Positions 54,301 to 62,217 of a stretch of 64,000 bases of DNA are shown here, piece by piece. The position numbers were made by a program, and so were the translations under genes. Position 1 is the stretch's first letter; each line of letters begins with the position of its first letter. The DNA is from Flavobacterium humidisoli. Its GTDB lineage: Bacteria > Bacteroidota > Bacteroidia > Flavobacteriales > Flavobacteriaceae. The stretch is from NCBI RefSeq assembly GCF_023272795.1, contig NZ_CP096829.1, positions 124,001 to 188,000 of the forward strand, in the 5' to 3' direction. Under the pieces are notes generated by a model. It was given only the letters and a program-made list of their open reading frames with translations, was not told where the DNA came from and did no database searches.

Positions 54301-54568
54301 TTTGAAATCCTATAAAAGAAAAACTTAATACTGCTTTCGGATTGGTTAGTTTTATTTTGTAATGCCCGTCAAAATCGGTAGAAGTTCCGTTCTTAGTTCC
54401 TTTTTCTAAGACGTTTACCCCAGGAAGAGAAAGTCCCGCAGCATCCTTCACGGTTCCCTCTATCGTTGTGCCCTGTGCGTGTACTTGACTACCGATCAAT
54501 AAGCACAGTAAGAAAACAAGTTTAAAGCAAAAATTTGCTCCTTTGTTTAATAGTTCTTTAAAGTTCAT
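51323..54568 (-). CDS. SusC/RagA family TonB-linked outer-membrane protein
   Basis: 1081 residues. After the signal peptide: carboxypeptidase-D-like domain ([36 protein letters not shown]), the SusC TonB box region ([21 protein letters not shown]), plug domain (about 120-240: [53 protein letters not shown]) and barrel to the C-terminal MNLNF. First gene of the operon, with its promoter and LacI-type operator upstream at 54763-54784. Confidence 0.95.
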   Translation of the reverse strand: [1081 protein letters not shown]

Positions 54569-54734
54569 GGTTGATTGTTTAAGTTATTAAAAGTTTTTTC
54601 TTTTTGGTTTAAGTGGTTTTTTGTGGTTACTTTCAATTCATTTTATAGTTAATATTTGTGGTTTTATTTTAACAGTAATTTATTTATCTCTTCATCAAAG
54701 CATTATTCCTGCTCTATTTTTCGTTCTATAACTT

Positions 54735-54776
54735 AATCGATTTCGAAGATCAAAAACAAAGTTGTAATCGATTACA
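54735..54776 (-). promoter_or_regulatory. LacI-type operator(s) on the susC promoter
   Basis: Perfect 14-bp palindrome TGTAATCGATTACA at 54763-54776, with a second AATCGATT core at 54735-54742. The -7 box sits immediately upstream on the minus strand (54777-54784), so the palindrome lies over the start site: the classical place for a repressor. The central CG and symmetric halves are those of LacI-family operators; no LacI gene is in the window. Confidence 0.65.
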
Positions 54777-54784
54777 CAAACATA
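54777..54784 (-). promoter_or_regulatory. -7 element of the susC operon
   Basis: TATGTTTG on the minus strand matches TAnnTTTG; transcription would start near 54771, giving a leader of about 200 nt. No clear -33 TTG. Confidence 0.5.
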
Positions 54785-54951
54785 GATATTTTTTTAAAAC
54801 GAAAAATAAAATTTCATAAAAATTTCATAAAAAAAATTACATAATAAAATTTATAGCAGTTTTTTCTATGAGATATATAATTTATCTTGATATAAAATAT
54901 TAAATATATTTTTATTATTCGTGTATTTGATTCGATTTTTATAAAAAAAAC

Positions 54952-54965
54952 AATCGATTACATCA
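54952..54965. promoter_or_regulatory. Distal AATCGATT operator-like site
   Basis: AATCGATTACAT at 54952-54963 contains the same core as the operator at 54763 but with a degenerate left half. It might allow looping with the proximal site about 180 bp away; weak evidence. Confidence 0.35.
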
Positions 54966-55141
54966 ATAAGTATTACGAAATTATTAGGTGTTATTTTTAC
55001 ACTTAAAAAGTTAAATTCAAGCTAAAAAAATGGGAGAGATTTCATTTATATTTTAAAATTTACAATGATTTTACCTATAAAAGAAATCAATAAGATGACA
55101 GAAAAAGTAATTTTGACTATAAGTTTGGTCTTTACAAGCAC

Positions 55142-55172
55142 AAAAAAAGCCCTTAAACAAAAGTTAAGGGCT
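55142..55172 (-). terminator. Terminator of the MFS gene
   Basis: AGCCCTTAA/TTAAGGGCT with A-run on the left, i.e. T-run on the minus strand. Confidence 0.8.
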
Positions 55173-55194
55173 CTAAAAAATGATATTTTTAAAC

Positions 55195-56361
55195 TTATGC
55201 AGGCTGTACCTGAACTTGTTTCTGATGTAACCTCATCAAGATGAATGTGATAATCATTCCAATTACTGACATTCCAACTCCGATAAGATTAGGAGAAGAA
55301 TAGCTGAATCCCGCTGCCAAAGGCAATCCGCCAAGAAAAGCACCTAAAGCATTGCCGATATTAAAACTCCCTTGAAGAGATGCCGAAGCAATCATCTCTG
55401 CTCCTTTTGCTGTACGAATCATCAGCATCTGAATTGGCGCAATTACCGAGAATGAAATAGCTCCAGTTAAGAAAGTAAGAAATAAAGACATGTATTGATT
55501 GAATGAGAAAAAGTAAACTAGAATTAAATCTAAAGACATTACTAATAATAAAGCTAATGTAGTTGGCGCTGGTGAAAATTTATCTGCCAATTTACCTCCT
55601 ACGAAATTTCCAACCACCATTCCTAATCCAGCTAAAATTAAAATGGAAGAAACATCTTCTGGCGAAAATTTAGAAACATTAATTAATAAAGGAGCAATAT
55701 AACTGATCCAGGCAAAAAGACCTCCAAACCCAATTGCCGTAATTCCGATAATCAACCAAGCTTCTGTTTTCTTAAAGAACTGAAGTTGTGTTTTCATATT
55801 TACACTTTCTCCTTTTTCAAGATTTGGCATCCATAAATAAATTGCCAAAAAAGTCAATAATCCAACAATAGCAATTAATACAAAAGTATAACGCCAAATA
55901 AAATGATGACCTATATAAGTTCCAATTGGAACACCTATTAAGTTCGCAATGGTTAAACCAGCAAACATTATAGAGATTGCCTGTGCTTCTTTTCCTTTAT
56001 CTGCCAAACGGCTTGCGACTACCGCTCCCACTCCAAAGAATGCACCATGCGGTAATCCAGATAAAAATCTAGACGCAAATAAAATAGTATAATCGGGAGC
56101 AATAATTGACAATGCATTAAAAACTGCCAACATTAAAGCTAAAATTAAAAGCATTTTTTTAGGTGCATAATTTCTTCCCGCGATTACTAACAAAGGCGCT
56201 CCAATAACAACTCCAAGTGCATAAGACGAAATTAAATATCCTGCAACCGGAATGGAAACTTTCATATCTGAAGCAATATCTGGGAGTAATCCCATCATTA
56301 CAAATTCTGTAATACCAATAGTTAACCCTCCTAAAGAGAGCGCAATAAGACTTTTTTTCAT
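55195..56361 (-). CDS. MFS transporter (DHA1/AraJ-like)
   Basis: 388 residues, 12 predicted membrane helices, typical of the drug/arabinose-efflux DHA1 group. Motif A-like segments GRNYAPKKMLLIL and the helix-4 stretch SRFLSGLPHGAFFGVGAVVASRLADKGKEAQAISIMFAG, as in AraJ/YdhP-type exporters. Substrate unknown; a divergent AraC regulator at 56465 probably controls it. The -7 box TAATTTTG (56399-56406, minus strand) gives a start about 30 nt before the ATG. Confidence 0.9.
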   Translation of the reverse strand: MKKSLIALSLGGLTIGITEFVMMGLLPDIASDMKVSIPVAGYLISSYALGVVIGAPLLVIAGRNYAPKKMLLILALMLAVFNALSIIAPDYTILFASRFLSGLPHGAFFGVGAVVASRLADKGKEAQAISIMFAGLTIANLIGVPIGTYIGHHFIWRYTFVLIAIVGLLTFLAIYLWMPNLEKGESVNMKTQLQFFKKTEAWLIIGITAIGFGGLFAWISYIAPLLINVSKFSPEDVSSILILAGLGMVVGNFVGGKLADKFSPAPTTLALLLVMSLDLILVYFFSFNQYMSLFLTFLTGAISFSVIAPIQMLMIRTAKGAEMIASASLQGSFNIGNALGAFLGGLPLAAGFSYSSPNLIGVGMSVIGMIITFILMRLHQKQVQVQPA

Positions 56362-56372
56362 TTTGATTTATT

Positions 56373-56406
56373 GTAGAAAGGAATAAATTTCTACGATGCA
56401 AAATTA
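56373..56406 (-). promoter_or_regulatory. Promoter and inverted repeat of the MFS gene
   Basis: Minus-strand -7 box TAATTTTG at 56399-56406; directly downstream lies GTAGAAA-N8-TTTCTAC (56373-56394), an inverted repeat over the transcription start, a plausible operator. The opposite promoter TAAATTTG for the AraC gene is at 56432-56439. Confidence 0.5.
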
Positions 56407-56431
56407 ATACCGATAGCCTTAAAAAAAATTG

Positions 56432-56439
56432 TAAATTTG
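56432..56439 (+). promoter_or_regulatory. -7 element of the AraC gene
   Basis: TAAATTTG, exact TAnnTTTG match; start of transcription about 20 nt before the ATG at 56465. Confidence 0.55.
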
Positions 56440-56464
56440 CGACATAAAATTGTATATTTAAGTT

Positions 56465-57298
56465 ATGCCTAAATTAAATCAGTTTAAAACGCTTGTTCTT
56501 GATGAATTCGAAGAAGAGAAGTTTCATCTTCCACCGCATACGCATACATATTACGAAATCATCTATATCAAGAAAGGAAGTGGTATTCATCATATAAATA
56601 ATAATCTGCTTCATTATAAAGCAGGAGATCTATTTGTGATTTCACCAGATGATGAACATTATTTCGACATTAAAAAGAGTACTCGTTTTATTTTTATAAA
56701 ATTTACCGATAACTATTTTAATTCGAAGCAAAACTTAACCTGTGATGAATTCTTAATTCACACGCCAGAAAGCTTTATGCGGGATAAAATTTTAAAAGAA
56801 ACCGTTTTAAAATTTGATGAACCTTGCAAGACTATTCTAAAAAATACAGTCGAAAACATCACAAAGTATGGTGAATATATTGATGTGACCAATTCACCTA
56901 TTGTTTTCTATCAGATTCTTTCCATTTTTGGTTTGATTAAAGAAACCATACGATGCATGAATTTACAAATGACATCAAAGCATCTGGATAATGAACAAAT
57001 TGCCAATTACATTCATCAGAATATTTACCAGCCCAAATTGGTTCAGATAAAAGTAATTGCAGATCATTTTAACATTGCTCAAACCTATTTTAGTGCTTAT
57101 TTCAAAAGAACTTTCAACATAAGTTACCGCGAATACATTCATAATTTGAGAACGACTTTAATCGAAAAAAGATTTCATAACAATCAATTGCCCATAAAAC
57201 AGATTGCCTACGAATTCGGTTTTACAGATGAAAGTCATTTGACGAATTATTTCAAAAAACGAAAAAACATGAAACCGACTGATTTTAAGAAACTGTAG
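56465..57298 (+). CDS. AraC family transcriptional regulator
   Basis: 277 residues. N-terminal cupin sensor (about 15-75: FHLPPHTHTYYEIIYIKKGSGIHHINNNLLHYKAGDLFVISPDDEHYFD) and C-terminal double HTH (about 185-277: IKVIADHFNIAQTYFSAYFKRTFNISYREYI ... IAYEFGFTDESHLTNYFKKRKNMKPTDFKK). Divergently transcribed from the MFS gene with about 100 nt between the starts, so it most likely regulates that exporter. Confidence 0.92.
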   Translation: MPKLNQFKTLVLDEFEEEKFHLPPHTHTYYEIIYIKKGSGIHHINNNLLHYKAGDLFVISPDDEHYFDIKKSTRFIFIKFTDNYFNSKQNLTCDEFLIHTPESFMRDKILKETVLKFDEPCKTILKNTVENITKYGEYIDVTNSPIVFYQILSIFGLIKETIRCMNLQMTSKHLDNEQIANYIHQNIYQPKLVQIKVIADHFNIAQTYFSAYFKRTFNISYREYIHNLRTTLIEKRFHNNQLPIKQIAYEFGFTDESHLTNYFKKRKNMKPTDFKKL

Positions 57299-57340
57299 TT
57301 ATCAAAATCTTAAAAAGTAATTTCTCCACACATTTTTAAC

Positions 57341-57348
57341 TAAATTTG
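57341..57348 (+). promoter_or_regulatory. -7 element of the copper-cluster first gene
   Basis: TAAATTTG, exact TAnnTTTG; predicted start near 57354, 15 nt before the TTG start at 57369. Confidence 0.6.
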
Positions 57349-57368
57349 TACTTCTAAAAACAATTTCT

Positions 57369-57728
57369 TTGAAAAAGAAAATCCATATAATACTGCTTTT
57401 TAGAATACTCAGCTTCTTTTTGAATCCGAGTTATACTTACGCATGCAATATGGTGCATCACAAAGAAATTGCTTCTAAAGAAGAAAACAGCTGTTCTAAA
57501 AAATGCTGTGAAAAGAAAACTTCAAAACAGGAAAAACATAATTGTGACGGAAAATGTCGTCATTCTGGCTGCACAACTTCTGCATTGCAATTTGTTATTT
57601 TGACTTCAAATGATCTTGATTTACAAAATGATGTCTTCAATTTTTCTTTAAGAAACACTATTTCATCTTACAGTAATTCTACAATTTCTTCTGGATTTAC
57701 TTCTATTTGGCTCAAGCCGAAAATATAA
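57369..57728 (+). CDS. Secreted Cys/His-rich protein opening the copper cluster
   Basis: About 119 residues from a TTG start at 57369, which is followed at once by a signal-peptide sequence (MKKKIHIILLFRILSFFLNPSYTYA). The mature N-terminal part is a metal-binding-like stretch with seven Cys and several His (CNMVHHKEIAS; CSKKCCEKK; CDGKCRHSGC). Not recognised as a named family. The position in front of DUF3347, the HMA regulator, the P-type ATPase and the oxidase suggests periplasmic copper or silver binding. The -7 box at 57341-57348 supports the rare start. Confidence 0.65.
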   Translation: MKKKIHIILLFRILSFFLNPSYTYACNMVHHKEIASKEENSCSKKCCEKKTSKQEKHNCDGKCRHSGCTTSALQFVILTSNDLDLQNDVFNFSLRNTISSYSNSTISSGFTSIWLKPKI

Positions 57729-57826
57729 TTATCGCATTTATGACAGCCCATATTGGGTGTTTTTTAAAACGAAATTTTTAATTAATTTTAAAGGAAATAA
57801 AATCCTTTACCTAAATATTATATACA

Positions 57827-58357
57827 ATGAAAAAATCAATCATAGCTTTAGCAACAGTACTTACCGTATTATGTAGTACAAATAACATTCAGGCAAATAC
57901 AGCAAAATTAGAGTCGGGAACAACAGAAATCGTTGATGCGAGTCAGCTTCAATCTGTTTATGATGCTTATTTTACGGTAAAAGATGCCCTTATTAAAAGT
58001 GACAGCAAATTGACTTCGGCGAAAGCCAAAGACTTACTGACAGCGATTACTGCGGTAAAAATGGACAAACTAAAAAGCAACGAACATGCGGTTTGGATGA
58101 AAGTGGTTAAAAAACTAACTGCCGATGCTAAAAGTATTTCAGCAACAACAGATCTTAAGAAACAACGCGAGACTTTTAAATCTTTATCTAAAAGCACTTA
58201 TGATCTTATAAAAGTTTCTAATCCAGAACAGCCAATCTACAAGCAATATTGCCCAATGGCAGATGCTGACTGGTTGAGCAAAGAAAAAGCAGTTAAAAAT
58301 CCGTATTACGGTTCTTCTATGCTGACTTGCGGAAATGTGGTAGAAACGATTAAATAA
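57827..58357 (+). CDS. DUF3347-type periplasmic copper-associated protein
   Basis: 176 residues with signal peptide MKKSIIALATVLTVLCSTNNIQA. The domain reads QLQSVYDAYFTVKDALIKSDSKLTSAKAKDLLTAI and ends in YCPMADADWLSKEKAVKNPYYGSSMLTCG, with a Cys-Pro-Met segment and a last Cys that could hold Cu(I). DUF3347 domains often accompany Cus-type copper efflux. One base separates it from the HMA-AraC gene, so it is co-transcribed. Confidence 0.85.
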   Translation: MKKSIIALATVLTVLCSTNNIQANTAKLESGTTEIVDASQLQSVYDAYFTVKDALIKSDSKLTSAKAKDLLTAITAVKMDKLKSNEHAVWMKVVKKLTADAKSISATTDLKKQRETFKSLSKSTYDLIKVSNPEQPIYKQYCPMADADWLSKEKAVKNPYYGSSMLTCGNVVETIK

Positions 58358-58358
58358 T

Positions 58359-58919
58359 ATGAAGCTTTACATCAAAAATATGGTGTGCAGCCGATGCAAA
58401 ATGGTTGTGAAGTCTGAGTTCGAAAAACTCGGACTTCAAACTACTTCTGTTGAATTGGGTGAAGTCGAACTGGAAAAAGAAATCAGCGACGAGCAAAAAG
58501 AAGTTCTATTAGAAAACCTTCAAGTTTTAGGTTTTGATTTAATCGATGATAAAAAAACAAAAACCGTCGAAAGAATAAAGAACTTAATTGTCGATTTGGT
58601 TCATCACAAAAACAATGATTTAAAAATCAACTTGTCCGATTATTTAGCCGAAAATCTAAATCAGGATTATAATTCGTTGAGCAATCTCTTTTCTGAAATT
58701 GAAAACACAACAATCGAAAAATATTTCATTAGTCAGAAAATCGAAAAAGTAAAAGAATTATTGATTTACAATGAGCTTTCGTTAAGCGAAATTGCAGATA
58801 TTCTCAACTACAGTAATGTGGCACATTTGAGCAATCAGTTCAAAAAAATTACAGGCTTTACTCCTACTTCGTTCAAACAATTGAAAGATAAAAAACGTAT
58901 TCAGATCGAGAATATATAG
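58359..58919 (+). CDS. HMA domain fused to AraC-type HTH regulator
   Basis: 186 residues. N-terminal HMA metal-binding domain (about 1-70) with CxxC at Cys10/Cys13 (NMVCSRCKMVV), followed by an AraC-type double HTH (about 95-180: LSDYLAENLNQDYNSLSNLFSE ... LSLSEIADILNYSNVAHLSNQFKKITGFTPTSFKQL). The architecture implies direct metal sensing by the regulator, probably copper, controlling the surrounding genes. Overlap distance to DUF3347 is one base. Confidence 0.92.
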   Translation: MKLYIKNMVCSRCKMVVKSEFEKLGLQTTSVELGEVELEKEISDEQKEVLLENLQVLGFDLIDDKKTKTVERIKNLIVDLVHHKNNDLKINLSDYLAENLNQDYNSLSNLFSEIENTTIEKYFISQKIEKVKELLIYNELSLSEIADILNYSNVAHLSNQFKKITGFTPTSFKQLKDKKRIQIENI

Positions 58920-58958
58920 TTTTTGATTTAACCGCAAAGAGCGCAAATATTTACACAA

Positions 58959-58976
58959 TCCCGATAGCTATCGGGA
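58959..58976. repeat. Second copy of the CCCGATAGCTATCGGG palindrome
   Basis: TCCCGATAGCTATCGGGA, identical to the core at 13167-13186. Confidence 0.85.
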
Positions 58977-58987
58977 ACAAAGTTTAT

Positions 58988-59060
58988 TAGCCACAGATTA
59001 TAAGGATTAAAAGGATTTTTAAATCTGTGTTAATCTTTTTAATCTGTGGCTAACTTTTTT
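58988..59060. repeat. TTAGCCACAGATTA hairpin, copy 1
   Basis: Long imperfect palindrome: TTAGCCACAGATTA...AATCTGTGGCTAA around a pyrimidine-rich loop. Copy 2 at 59215-59286 differs by a few bases. Confidence 0.8.
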
Positions 59061-59080
59061 AAGAGCAATTCACAAACAAA

Positions 59081-59192
59081 ATAAACATAACCAATGGTTT
59101 CAACCATTGGAGCACAACGATTGGACCCAATGATTAGAACGCACCAGATCATCCAATGCGTTCCCAAGGTTGAAACCTTGGGCTATGTTTTA
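59081..59192. repeat. Paired inverted palindromes (REPIN-like)
   Basis: Left unit 59081-59110 contains CCAATGGTT-TC-AACCATTGG; right unit 59163-59192 contains CCCAAGGTT-GA-AACCTTGGG followed by CTATGTTT, and is the inverted, related copy of the left unit. Between them GAACGCA (59137-59143) pairs with TGCGTTC (59157-59163). Two palindromes in inverted orientation around a short spacer are the layout of REP doublets. Confidence 0.75.
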
Positions 59193-59214
59193 TCACCCCT
59201 TAAAAAGTTTTTTT

Positions 59215-59286
59215 TAGCCACAGATTATAAAGATTAAAAGGATTTTCAAATCTGTGTTAATCTTTTTAATCTGTGGCTAACTTTTA
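59215..59286. repeat. TTAGCCACAGATTA hairpin, copy 2
   Basis: Near-identical to 58988-59060, with the two units in direct orientation 155 nt apart. Confidence 0.8.
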
Positions 59287-59486
59287 CGCGCAAAGTTCAT
59301 AAAGCTAAAGCTTTGAGAACTTTTAAATCTTAAAAAAATAAACATTCGTGTGCTTTGCGTAAACCTTTGCGCTCTTTGCTTTAAAAAACAGCATTTAGTA
59401 AATCTTACAAATCATTCCCAAAATTATACAAACCGAACTCACAGATACTTCAGAAATTTGCATTGTAATACTTAAAAACCAATACA

Positions 59487-62018
59487 ATGACTCATCAATA
59501 TATAATTTCAGGAATGTCTTGCAATGGATGTCGAACTAAAGTCGAAAAAACTTTAAATGAAGTTGAAGGCGTTCAGGCAGAAGTAACTTTGAATCCGCCA
59601 ACAGCTACGATTACAATGGAGAAACATGTTCCGACAGAAAAATTCCAAGAAGTTTTATCTGCTGCTGGAAATTATACTATTGAAATGGATTCTCCTAAAA
59701 ATCATGGCGAAGCTGCTAAATCTTGCTGTTCTGGTCATAAAAAAGAGAATCACAATCATCATAAAACAGAAACTAAAAAAGTACATCAGCATAGTGCAAA
59801 TGGTGTTTATTACTGCCCAATGCATTGCGAAGGCGACAAAACGTATAACAAACCCGGAGACTGCCCAGTCTGCGGAATGGATTTAGTACCACAAGTTGCC
59901 ATAACAGCAACGCAATTTACTTGTCCGATGCATCCGGAGATTGTTTCAAACGAGCCAGGCGACTGTCCGATCTGCGGAATGGATTTGGTTCCGATGCAAG
60001 CTTCTGAAAGTGAAGAAAACAAAACTTATTCTGATTTATTGAAAAAAATGAAAATTGCGATTTTATTTACGCTTCCAATTTTCATTATCTCTATGTCAGA
60101 AATGATTCCGAATAATCCACTTTACAATATAATCTCCATCGAAAAGTGGAATTGGGTTCAGCTTTTATTTTCGATTCCTGTTTTGTTTTATGCAGGATGG
60201 ATGTTTTTCGTTCGCGCTTACAAATCTATTGTGACTTGGAACTTAAATATGTTTACTTTAATTGGAATTGGAACCAGCGTTGCTTTTCTATTTAGTATTG
60301 TTGGGATGTTTTTCCCAGATATTTTTCCAGCAGAGTTCAAATCGCATCACGGAACGATTCATTTGTATTTTGAAGCGGCGACCGTAATTATCACTTTAGT
60401 TTTATTAGGACAATTATTAGAAGCCAAAGCACACGGACAAACTAATGGAGCCATAAAAGAATTATTAAAATTAGCGCCGACAGAAGCGACTTTGGTCGAA
60501 AATGGAAATGATAAAGTAATTTCTATTCACAATATCAAAAAAGGCGATTTACTTCGTGTAAAACCTGGAGAAAAAATTCCAGTTGATGGTAAAATAACTT
60601 CTGGCGAAAGCAGTATAGACGAATCTATGATTACCGGCGAACCTATTCCAGTAGATAAAAAAACTGGCGATGCAGTAATTTCTGGAACTATAAACGGAAC
60701 AAAATCTTTTGTAATGCTTGCTGAAAAAGTAGGTTCTGAAACGATGTTGTCGCAAATTATTCAAATGGTAAATGATGCCAGCAGATCTCGCGCTCCCATT
60801 CAGAAATTGGCCGATCGCGTTTCTAAATATTTTGTTCCTACAGTTGTTATTATTTCGATTGTAACCTTTTTTGCATGGGCAAAATTTGGTCCAGAACCAG
60901 CCTACGTTTACGGATTAATCAATGCCATTGCGGTTTTAATTATTGCCTGTCCGTGCGCACTCGGATTGGCAACTCCAATGTCGGTAATGGTTGGCGTGGG
61001 TAAAGGCGCTCAAAACGGAATCTTAATCAAAAATGCCGAAGCCTTAGAAAACATGAATAAAATTGATGTTTTAATTACCGATAAAACAGGAACAATTACA
61101 GAAGGAAAACCATCTGTAGAAAAAATATTTGCAATTCATAATGACGAAGATTTTCTGCTTGAAAACATAGCTTCTTTAAATCAACATAGCGAACATCCTT
61201 TGGCGCAGGCCGTAGTCTCTTTCGCGAAAGCAAAAAACAGTTCTCTGAAAGAAGTTCAGGGTTTTGAAACCATTGCTGGAAAAGGAGTTATTGGAACGAT
61301 CGAAAACAAAAAAGTCGCTTTAGGAAATAAAAAATTAATGGATGAAATTGGAGTTTCTGTTGCTGATGATTTAGAAAGTAAAGTAACTGCCGAGCAAAAT
61401 CTTGGAAAAACCATTTCATATATTGCTATTGAAAAAGAAGTTTTAGGCTATGTTGCCATTACCGATGCCATCAAAGAAAATAGTGCAAAAGCCATTAAAG
61501 AATTAATCGCTCAAGGTGTTGAAGTTATCATGATGACGGGCGATAATCACAATACAGCAAAAGCCGTTGCTGAACATTTGCATCTAAGTTCCTTCAAAGC
61601 CGATTGCCTTCCGGAAGATAAATTGAAAGAAATAGAACGTCTACAGGCTCAAGGAAAAATTGTGGCAATGGCAGGTGACGGAATCAATGATGCTCCTGCT
61701 TTGGCGCAATCCAACATTGGAATTGCAATGGGAACCGGAACGGATGTCGCTATAGAAAGTGCAAAAATTACTTTAGTAAAAGGCGATTTAAACGGAATTG
61801 TAAAAGCAAAAAACCTCAGCCATGCTGTAATGTCAAATATTAAACAGAATTTATTTTTTGCTTTTATATACAACACTTTAGGCGTACCAATTGCCGCAGG
61901 AATTTTATATCCATTTTTAGGAATATTGCTTTCGCCGATGTTGGCCGCGGTTGCTATGAGTTTGAGTTCAGTATCGGTAATTGTAAATGCTCTGCGATTG
62001 CGAAATCTAAAATTGTAG
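59487..62018 (+). CDS. copA: Copper-translocating P1B-type ATPase with tandem HMBD modules
   Basis: 843 residues. N-terminal HMA domain with Cys12-x-x-Cys15 ([10 protein letters not shown]), then a His-rich linker ([20 protein letters not shown]), two tandem heavy-metal-binding-domain copies ([10 protein letters not shown]...[10 protein letters not shown] about 107-135 and [10 protein letters not shown]...[11 protein letters not shown] about 145-172). Membrane CPC at Cys488/Pro489/Cys490, A-domain, phosphorylated Asp532 ([11 protein letters not shown]), [14 protein letters not shown]. Exports Cu(I)/Ag(I). Follows a long repeat region but belongs by content to the copper cluster. Confidence 0.95.
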   Translation: MTHQYIISGMSCNGCRTKVEKTLNEVEGVQAEVTLNPPTATITMEKHVPTEKFQEVLSAAGNYTIEMDSPKNHGEAAKSCCSGHKKENHNHHKTETKKVHQHSANGVYYCPMHCEGDKTYNKPGDCPVCGMDLVPQVAITATQFTCPMHPEIVSNEPGDCPICGMDLVPMQASESEENKTYSDLLKKMKIAILFTLPIFIISMSEMIPNNPLYNIISIEKWNWVQLLFSIPVLFYAGWMFFVRAYKSIVTWNLNMFTLIGIGTSVAFLFSIVGMFFPDIFPAEFKSHHGTIHLYFEAATVIITLVLLGQLLEAKAHGQTNGAIKELLKLAPTEATLVENGNDKVISIHNIKKGDLLRVKPGEKIPVDGKITSGESSIDESMITGEPIPVDKKTGDAVISGTINGTKSFVMLAEKVGSETMLSQIIQMVNDASRSRAPIQKLADRVSKYFVPTVVIISIVTFFAWAKFGPEPAYVYGLINAIAVLIIACPCALGLATPMSVMVGVGKGAQNGILIKNAEALENMNKIDVLITDKTGTITEGKPSVEKIFAIHNDEDFLLENIASLNQHSEHPLAQAVVSFAKAKNSSLKEVQGFETIAGKGVIGTIENKKVALGNKKLMDEIGVSVADDLESKVTAEQNLGKTISYIAIEKEVLGYVAITDAIKENSAKAIKELIAQGVEVIMMTGDNHNTAKAVAEHLHLSSFKADCLPEDKLKEIERLQAQGKIVAMAGDGINDAPALAQSNIGIAMGTGTDVAIESAKITLVKGDLNGIVKAKNLSHAVMSNIKQNLFFAFIYNTLGVPIAAGILYPFLGILLSPMLAAVAMSLSSVSVIVNALRLRNLKL

Positions 62019-62217
62019 GTTGGAATGTAATTATTTTCAACGCATAGAAACATAGTTTTGCATTGTGCGTAAAGGCGTTTCACTTGCATCAATACACATC
62101 GCTATGTGTGGAAACTTGTTTCTTTTATTCTCTTTTTAGACATAAATTCTATGTCTCTATGTGTTAAAAATAAATTGTGTTCAATTTAGACCAACGATTT
62201 AAAATTATTATTTATCA
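62019..62217. other. Intergenic region between copper ATPase and multicopper oxidase
   Basis: About 200 nt of AT-rich DNA, with a weak TTGCATTGTGCG...CGTTTCACTTGC repeat-like stretch and no gene; nothing else seen. Confidence 0.5.

Larger units (their letters stand above)
54569..55194. other. Long AT-rich intergenic region between susC and the MFS gene
   Basis: About 625 nt, without a convincing gene. Holds the LacI-type operators, the susC -7 box and the leader, and near the right end the MFS terminator (55142-55172). The middle (54800-55000) is extremely AT-rich. Confidence 0.6.
58920..59486. other. Repeat-rich intergenic region upstream of the P-type ATPase
   Basis: About 570 nt without a gene but full of palindromic repeats: CCCGATAGCTATCGGG (58960-58975), two copies of a TTAGCCACAGATTA hairpin (58988-59060 and 59215-59286), a REPIN-like pair (59081-59192) and an AAAGCTAAAGCTTTGAGAACTTT-like element (about 59299-59326). 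Confidence 0.8.

Noticed and set aside
59215..59286. CRISPR array in the repeat-rich gap near 59 kb
   Set aside because: Only two copies with no regular spacer length, each itself a palindrome, and no cas genes.
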